56,259 bases of DNA from an uncultured Christensenella sp. (GTDB lineage: Bacteria > Bacillota > Clostridia > Christensenellales > UBA3700). How positions within the stretch are numbered: the first letter of the stretch is position 1; every line of letters starts with the position of its first letter. The notes under the pieces are model-generated. The model made no database searches and was not told the origin of the DNA. It saw only the letters and a list, made by a program, of their open reading frames with translations. A program made the translations under genes and the position numbers. The stretch is taken from positions 1-56,259 of the forward strand of contig CAJTXS010000008.1 in the NCBI GenBank assembly GCA_910583735.1. Reading direction: 5' to 3'. Of the stretch, positions 50,989-56,259 are shown one piece after another.

Positions 50989-53900
50989 ATGAAAAAGAGT
51001 AAAAATGTAAAATCGAATTCGGCGACGGAGGCGGCTGTTAATCCCCCCCCCGTAAAGAGATTGAGTAAGCCTGCGATAGCGCTTATTGCGGCTGCTGCGG
51101 CTATAGTTATTATTCTTTGCATAGTATTGCCTATTGTGCTAAGGAGCAAGCCGGACCCCGTATTTAAGGCGCCTGCTACGACGTTGCCTACGGAAGAGCT
51201 GTTCGCGCTTCAGAAGTATGATTACGGCAGTCTCGGCGATTCTCAGGTTACGATTCGTTCGGACGTAATGACCGTGACTAAACGCAATCTCCCCAGAGCG
51301 CAGACTGAGATGCTGGGAGACGATTTCTCGCTTGTCTACGACACGGAAGCCAATCAGCTGCGCGCAGAGTATGCGATAGTCAATTCTACCGACAAGCTTA
51401 AGACCGCGTCGATTACTTTTAATAAAGATGCCTATCCTTATCCCGGCAGAGCGGGCGGCGGAGACGGCAAAGCGGAATTTTATAAGACGGCTTATGCTTC
51501 CGCGGCGGAGGCTGCAGGCAAGAGCGCGGATGCTTATTTCAATTACTATAAATACATGTTGCTTACGCAAGGTCAGCACCTTGCCACAGAGGCTGCGAGG
51601 AGGTCGGTTAAGTCTCGCAGAGATATCGGAGACAATACGCCGCGCAGCGCGGAGAATTCCTTGAGCGGATGGCTCAAGAAGCACCCCGCCGCAGACTTGC
51701 AGTACGGAGCGGTACTCGGCGAGAATAATGCCGTAGAGAAGCAGATTATACTCGACCCCATCTACCGCGCGCAGCACGCTACGGGATTGTACTTGCCCGC
51801 GGGCGAAGTGGTAACCGTAAAGATAGAGGGGCTCGCCCCCGGCGAAAGGGTGTCGATGTTCATCGGCAGGCAGGATTCGCTTGCATGGAGAGGACAGATT
51901 CCTGCCGCGGCAGAGCATGATATCGCGGCGGAGACTAACGGCATAGGCAGCGTCGACTTTGTCGATTCGGCGTCCGACTTATTCTTTAAGAAGGCGGATA
52001 TCATAACCGCTACGGGCAAGTTCTTCGACTATAATACTAACGCTACGCCCTTTTTGCAAAGTCAGTGGGTAAGACAGAACAATCGCGCGCCTTGGATGTT
52101 TGCGGAATTTACTTTCGATAAAGACGGCGAGTACGAGATAGGCACTCCTATGGGCGGCATCATGCACCTTGACCCCAAGAATTGCTATTCGGCAGTTAAG
52201 ACTACCATTAGGGGAGCGGTTGAGACGCCTCACTACATACTCGGCAGCACCACGCCCGAATACTTTGATACATATCTGCGCAACGCCCCCGGCGTCGTAG
52301 GCGTGCTCGATACCGAGAACGGGCAACTTATCTCTCCTACGGGAGTAATGGGTACCACGACGTATATGCGCGGCGTCAAGACGGAAGAGATAGATAAGCT
52401 CGCCATGCTATGGCACTCATTCTTTACAGTCAACGAGTCTTTTACGGGCGGTATATATAACAGGTATAACAGAGTCATGTTCGACCATCACGTGCCTGCC
52501 GGCGCGGCGGTGGCGCTCGGAGGACACTCGTATGCGTGTCCGACAGGCTGGTTCGGCGACGCGATGAATTACAGAGGTCTGCTTGCGCGCGGTACATGGG
52601 GTACGTTGCACGAGATAGGTCACAATCACGGCGCAAGCTACGGCACTATATGGGGATTTGCAGGCAAGCAGGACGGCGAAGTAAGGAACAACGCGCTCAA
52701 TCTGCTCGCATATATCATGCTTTGCGACGTGGGCACGACGATAAGACACGGCGGTTTCTCGGAACACGGCGAGTACGCCAATCCTTATACGTCGCTATCT
52801 CTATCTATAGCCTTGAGGGGTAAGAAGACCGACTATAATCAGAACGGATATTTCGAAGCGCTCAGCATGTACGCCAATATCATGCATTCTTTCGGCGCGG
52901 AGAAGTTTTACGAGCTGTTGTATACGTATAAAGAAACTGCGTCTTTTGCCGCCAATAAACGCGCCGATTTCTCCTATCGCTGCGCGCTTATAATGGGCAT
53001 GAACTTCAATAAGTATTTCAACAGGCTTTACGCAGCCAACATTACGGACGATATGTTCAGCGCGGAGCAGCTTGCGTTTATCAACGGTCTGCCCAACTAC
53101 GAGCCCATTTCCTGCTACTATGCGGGTACGATAGACGGGGTAAAGACTGCGGGAGATTATATTGTCGGATTCGGCAGCGATATAGAATTCGATTTGCTTA
53201 AAAATACTATCTGCAGTCTCGATACCGAGACGGCTAAGGGCTTCGAGATTATTTCCGTAGGCAAGCCCGAGCACGGCAAGATACGCGAGATAGGCGGAGG
53301 CAAGTGGGCATACAGCTTCAATAAGAAATATACGGGAGTATTCGATGAGTTTTCATTCGACGTGAGGCTTGCCGACGGTATAGTACACAGATTCACCATT
53401 ACATTGAGGATAAGCTACAGTGGCGCGAGGGTAAGTACTTACAAGGTCGAGAATCCCAATAAGAACGGCGTCGCTCTGATAGACGCTCTCGAGGCTCAGA
53501 TAGCGGGCGCTACGCCTACTTATTCCAACTCCACCTTTGCGGGAGTGCCTAATTACTCGTCTAAGGAATGGGAAGTAAGGGTAGCAGACTTCTGGTGGAG
53601 AGCGCCCAAGAGCGGAGACGTAGACTTGGCAATTAAGGGAAATAACGGGCTGTGTCTGTACTTCGGAGACAGCTTCGAGTCGCTCGAGCGTACCAATCTG
53701 ATATATACGGGCGGCGCCAATTATAATCATAGGTATACCGTTAATGTGGTTGAGGGCAACTATTATGCGGTGAGAGTGCTCAATGTCAACAGAGGCGGCA
53801 ACGGCGGCGCGACCGTAGGCATGGCTAATGAGCAAGACGCAATGGCAGCCATACCCTCGGAACAGGTATTCCATACCGACTATCCTCTCGGTCAGGCAGC

Positions 53901-55470
53901 GGAGACGTATGTATTCGAGCCCCAATTCCTCATATCCAAGAAGGATAATATTAAGCTCAACAACTCCGGTACGGATAAGAGCGAGTGGATTATGGTTAAG
54001 GCGCCCGAGAATATTGTCGACGGCAGGATACACGTGGAGACTCTAACCGACTTGGAGACGGGTAAGCCGTATGATAAGATAGAGACGGATAAGTGGACAT
54101 GGCTTATCGACGGGCAGGCAGGTACGCTGCTGCATACCACATATACCCATAACGACAAGCAGATTACCGCGCAGAACCCGCACGAGTTCATTATCGACAC
54201 GTCTCGCAAGCAGAGCTTCAATTACTTCAGCGTGACTACCCGCAACAATCCCAATTCGTATATTAAAGCATACGAATTGCAGATATCCGACTCTGCCGAC
54301 GGCGGATGGACTACTATATCTTCGGGTGAAAAGATGGAGTACAGCGGCACCGTCGCAACGCTTAAGTTCGATACCGTTCAAGGTCGCTACCTGCGTCTTT
54401 TGGTTAAGTCCACTACGGGCGGCAACTTCTCCGTCATTGCGGAGTTCGACGCAGGCGTAATGTCGCAGACGCAGCGCGTTGTGGCTTCTACCAGTTCTAA
54501 GTTGTACACGACCAAGGGCTGGAGACCGTCCGAGCCTATAGTCGACGAGCCTAACGGATGTATCGTTGCCGAGCATAAGAATGAGAAACTCGTTTTCCGC
54601 TTCGTCGGCGATACTGTAGCCATTTATGCCGCTACCGGAGAGGGTTACGGCAGCGCGATTGTCAAAGTCGACGGCAAAACTACCGGCAGCATAGACCTTA
54701 ACGAAAAGGAAGGCTCGCTGCGTAAACTTGTATATTTTGTTGATAAACTCGAAAATAAGGAGCATACTGTGGAACTTATCACTCAGTCTTCGGACAAATT
54801 CATGGTTAACTGTCTCGGTATTACATATACTTCCGACTTGCTTAACGCGCCCAATATTTATTTGGAGAGGTCTCTTATCATCGCGCTTGCGGTGTTTATA
54901 GTCTTATTCGTAATTATACTTGCGCTTCTGTTGATGCTGGTATTCATCCCTCGTATACGTAAGGCGATGTTAGGCAGTAAAGCGCTCGACTCCCTCGACA
55001 GACACATCAGCGAGAGCAACGCAGCGCGTAAGGCTAAGCGCGAGGAGAAGAAGAAAGAGAAGACCGCAGCTACCGTAGCCGAGCCTAAAGACGACGAGCC
55101 TAAGAAGAAAGCAGATAAGGCTGAGACGGCGGATAAGGCGTCAGACAGTAAGTCGGCGAAGGCTAAGCCCGCCAAGAGCGCAGACGTTAAGGATGAGCCT
55201 AAGGCGAGCAAGACAACCGACAAAGCTCAAGGCAAGGCAGAAGTGAAAGCGGATACTAAACCCGCTAAGCCGGCGGAAGATAAGACAGACTCTAAGCCCG
55301 TAAAGGCAGCGGAAACAAAATCCGAAACCAAGGCGCCAAAGCAGACGAGCTCCGCCGCGGATAAGAAGCCCGCGGCAGCTAAGACGGAAGCTAAACCCAA
55401 GAAGCCCGCTGCGGAAGAAAAGCCTGCAAGCAAGGGCAAGAAACCTGCTTCCGATAAGGCTAAGAAGTAA
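50989..55470 (+). CDS. Giant membrane-anchored M60-family metallopeptidase
   Basis: About 1493 aa from ATG 50989 (a TTG two codons earlier is possible). Residue numbers count from that TTG. After a basic start and P21-P23 coded by a C9 run, an N-terminal helix (~29-52) crosses the membrane. The peptidase M60 (enhancin-like) domain holds zinc motif HEIGH (543-547), with Glu566 19 residues later, matching HExxH-x(8-28)-E. M60 enzymes cut O-glycosylated mucin-type proteins. Beta domains follow, then an F5/8-type-C-like sugar-binding domain near 1050-1160 (KAYELQISDSADGGWTTIS, RYLRLLVKSTTGG) and another beta sandwich. A second membrane helix (~1296-1325) precedes a ~170-residue Lys/Ala/Glu-rich tail, probably cytoplasmic. 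Two anchors around an outside catalytic region are unusual. The terminator is at 55503-55533. Confidence 0.9.
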   Translation: MKKSKNVKSNSATEAAVNPPPVKRLSKPAIALIAAAAAIVIILCIVLPIVLRSKPDPVFKAPATTLPTEELFALQKYDYGSLGDSQVTIRSDVMTVTKRNLPRAQTEMLGDDFSLVYDTEANQLRAEYAIVNSTDKLKTASITFNKDAYPYPGRAGGGDGKAEFYKTAYASAAEAAGKSADAYFNYYKYMLLTQGQHLATEAARRSVKSRRDIGDNTPRSAENSLSGWLKKHPAADLQYGAVLGENNAVEKQIILDPIYRAQHATGLYLPAGEVVTVKIEGLAPGERVSMFIGRQDSLAWRGQIPAAAEHDIAAETNGIGSVDFVDSASDLFFKKADIITATGKFFDYNTNATPFLQSQWVRQNNRAPWMFAEFTFDKDGEYEIGTPMGGIMHLDPKNCYSAVKTTIRGAVETPHYILGSTTPEYFDTYLRNAPGVVGVLDTENGQLISPTGVMGTTTYMRGVKTEEIDKLAMLWHSFFTVNESFTGGIYNRYNRVMFDHHVPAGAAVALGGHSYACPTGWFGDAMNYRGLLARGTWGTLHEIGHNHGASYGTIWGFAGKQDGEVRNNALNLLAYIMLCDVGTTIRHGGFSEHGEYANPYTSLSLSIALRGKKTDYNQNGYFEALSMYANIMHSFGAEKFYELLYTYKETASFAANKRADFSYRCALIMGMNFNKYFNRLYAANITDDMFSAEQLAFINGLPNYEPISCYYAGTIDGVKTAGDYIVGFGSDIEFDLLKNTICSLDTETAKGFEIISVGKPEHGKIREIGGGKWAYSFNKKYTGVFDEFSFDVRLADGIVHRFTITLRISYSGARVSTYKVENPNKNGVALIDALEAQIAGATPTYSNSTFAGVPNYSSKEWEVRVADFWWRAPKSGDVDLAIKGNNGLCLYFGDSFESLERTNLIYTGGANYNHRYTVNVVEGNYYAVRVLNVNRGGNGGATVGMANEQDAMAAIPSEQVFHTDYPLGQAAETYVFEPQFLISKKDNIKLNNSGTDKSEWIMVKAPENIVDGRIHVETLTDLETGKPYDKIETDKWTWLIDGQAGTLLHTTYTHNDKQITAQNPHEFIIDTSRKQSFNYFSVTTRNNPNSYIKAYELQISDSADGGWTTISSGEKMEYSGTVATLKFDTVQGRYLRLLVKSTTGGNFSVIAEFDAGVMSQTQRVVASTSSKLYTTKGWRPSEPIVDEPNGCIVAEHKNEKLVFRFVGDTVAIYAATGEGYGSAIVKVDGKTTGSIDLNEKEGSLRKLVYFVDKLENKEHTVELITQSSDKFMVNCLGITYTSDLLNAPNIYLERSLIIALAVFIVLFVIILALLLMLVFIPRIRKAMLGSKALDSLDRHISESNAARKAKREEKKKEKTAATVAEPKDDEPKKKADKAETADKASDSKSAKAKPAKSADVKDEPKASKTTDKAQGKAEVKADTKPAKPAEDKTDSKPVKAAETKSETKAPKQTSSAADKKPAAAKTEAKPKKPAAEEKPASKGKKPASDKAKK

Positions 55471-55502
55471 TCTGCAGTAACATACGATTGAGTATATAAG
55501 AT

Positions 55503-55533
55503 ATATCCGCCCATTGATTGGGCGGATATTTTT
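55503..55533 (+). terminator. Intrinsic terminator after the M60 gene
   Basis: Eleven-bp stem ATATCCGCCCA (55503-55513) / TGGGCGGATAT (55519-55529), 5-nt loop, T-rich tail. Confidence 0.85.
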
Positions 55534-55781
55534 ATACTATTCATTTATATACTTTATCTTAATTCGGTTCATCTTAATATATTGCGATTGAGGGGACTAT
55601 AACGCGGGTCCTTTTACTCTCGGATATGCTTGGCTGTATATCTTTATAGTATATTGGTTAAATATCTTCGCGCAGTAACAGTGGCGCAATGTTAATCTTT
55701 GAGCGCGCAAAAACGACGTTTTTTGCGGGGCGTCACCGCGAAAAATACGAGCGGTTAAGAGCGAAGTATCTTTATACCCGA

Positions 55782-56010
55782 AAGAGTGAATTTTACGCGC
55801 TAAGATAATTGCGCTTAAACGAAACTATGCGCATAAAAAGAGAAGAAATCGTTTATCAATGCCCCGCAGGGAATAGCGAGCAAAAACCACGCTTTTTGCA
55901 AGCGTAACCTCTAAAATGCGCGGGCGCATTTTTAAGTGGAAGGGGTGAATTTTTATGCGCCGCTCTTACATGTGCTATCATATACTTTGCGCATAAAAAG
56001 AGGGGAAACC
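55782..56010. repeat. Two diverged ~70-bp direct repeats, each an inverted repeat
   Basis: Unit A runs from about 55782 to 55850 and unit B from about 55940 to 56010. Both begin GRGTGAATTTT and end GCGCATAAAAAGAG followed by GAAAYCG. In each, TTTTAYGCGC (55791-55800; 55950-55960) faces GCGCATAAAA (55829-55838; 55989-55999). The single difference in unit A is a C-A mismatch on the plus strand but a G.U pair on the minus strand. Confidence 0.6.
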
Positions 56011-56041
56011 GTCCTTATAATGGATGGTGTCCTTTTTAAGT

Positions 56042-56214
56042 AACCGCAAATACGAGACGAACTATAAGTTTGCTCGTAAATATTGCTTATTTCGTCGAGT
56101 GTTTCGTCTGGCGGTTAACGGAGTGCGGAGGGGTGTAAACGAGGGGAACCATGTAGCAAATTAGCACGGGATATCCGTGCTAATTGTCTGCGTTTAATTG
56201 GTGCCCCTCGTTAC
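56042..56214. ncRNA. Candidate structured RNA element, strand unknown
   Basis: Stem 1: AACCGC (56042-56047) with GCGGTT (56111-56116), enclosing AGACGAA (56055-56061) with TTCGTCT (56103-56109). Stem 2: a long arm at 56135-56151 with 56199-56214 (GTAA-CGAGGGG-ACCA type, one bulge and one mismatch), enclosing a perfect 11-bp hairpin AATTAGCACGG (56159-56169) / CCGTGCTAATT (56175-56185). It is not recognised as a known RNA family. Confidence 0.35.
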
Positions 56215-56259
56215 CGCCTTGGCGGTTAATGTTCATGTATTAATATAATTGATGATCAT

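Larger units (their letters stand above)
55540..56259. other. Structured non-coding region at the right edge
   Basis: 720 bp without any ORF that looks like protein, but dense with inverted repeats: CGCAAAAACG/ACGTTTTTTGCG near 55706-55727, a duplicated stem unit (55782-56010), and a nested multi-stem element (56042-56214) followed by ACCGCC-TT-GGCGGT near 56213-56226. It may hold one or more non-coding RNAs or a mobile-element remnant. Confidence 0.5.

Overview
The window looks like chromosome from an uncultured anaerobic, low-to-mid GC Bacillota of the class Clostridia. The signs are WhiA, a DnaE-type polymerase III alpha subunit, type III glutamine synthetase, a bifurcating-type [FeFe] hydrogenase operon, an M60 mucin-protease-like surface enzyme, collagen-like protein with an adjacent glycosyltransferase, consensus sigma-A promoters with 17-bp spacers and strong G-rich ribosome binding sites. 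No rRNA, tRNA, CRISPR array, transposase or phage gene was seen. I ran no database search; all names come from reading the proteins.

Layout. 0-4.2 kb: the 3' part of a giant repeat-built surface protein, convergent with an RNA m5U methyltransferase. 4.4-6.6 kb: two tiny basic ORFs, an XRE regulator and a TM2/DUF2752 membrane pair. 6.8-9.9 kb (minus strand): asnA-glnN, ammonia assimilation. 10.2-14.7 kb: a nitroreductase, a repeat-bearing spacer and a TetR/ABC-transporter operon. 15.3-26.6 kb: a nitrogen island with a three-piece glutamate synthase, guaA-glnA-ANTAR antiterminator-purF, carA and pyrG. 26.8-36.2 kb: dapL, a PHP phosphatase-whiA-dnaE operon, and tandem ATP- and PPi-type phosphofructokinases. 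36.5-42.7 kb: a GtrA-like membrane protein fused to a ribosomal L7/L12 C-terminal domain, a DUF4874/4832 lipoprotein, a small membrane protein, DUF1846 and a CoA-transferase. 43-48 kb: hndBCD-type hydrogenase and meso-DAP dehydrogenase. 48.4-55.5 kb: a surface/spore-coat cassette (glycosyltransferase, collagen-like protein, giant M60 peptidase). 55.5-56.26 kb: a structured, repeat-rich non-coding stretch.

The most interesting pattern is in 6.8-26.6 kb. Five glutamine amidotransferases from unrelated pathways (GltB domain 1, GuaA, PurF, CarA, PyrG) sit with both glutamine synthetase types, ammonia-dependent AsnA and a NasT/NitR-like ANTAR protein. The genes share a substrate, glutamine, rather than a pathway. 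Three separate promoters in this set (asnA-glnN, the gltB pieces, carA) each run directly into the same kind of 15-19 bp GGCGT-stem hairpin at about +6 to +19. Two of these end in a U-run like intrinsic terminators, and G.U wobbles keep the stem paired only in the sense RNA. This suggests nitrogen-status-dependent attenuation that could be linked to the ANTAR protein, although its canonical dual-hexaloop target was not found.

Other points of note: a C9 tract at codon ~20 of the M60 gene (possible phase variation); a one-base mismatch between the best start codon and the frame of the DUF4832 lipoprotein; apparently leaderless transcripts; two alternative diaminopimelate routes (DapL and Ddh); and nested hairpin structures upstream of dapL and at the right edge.
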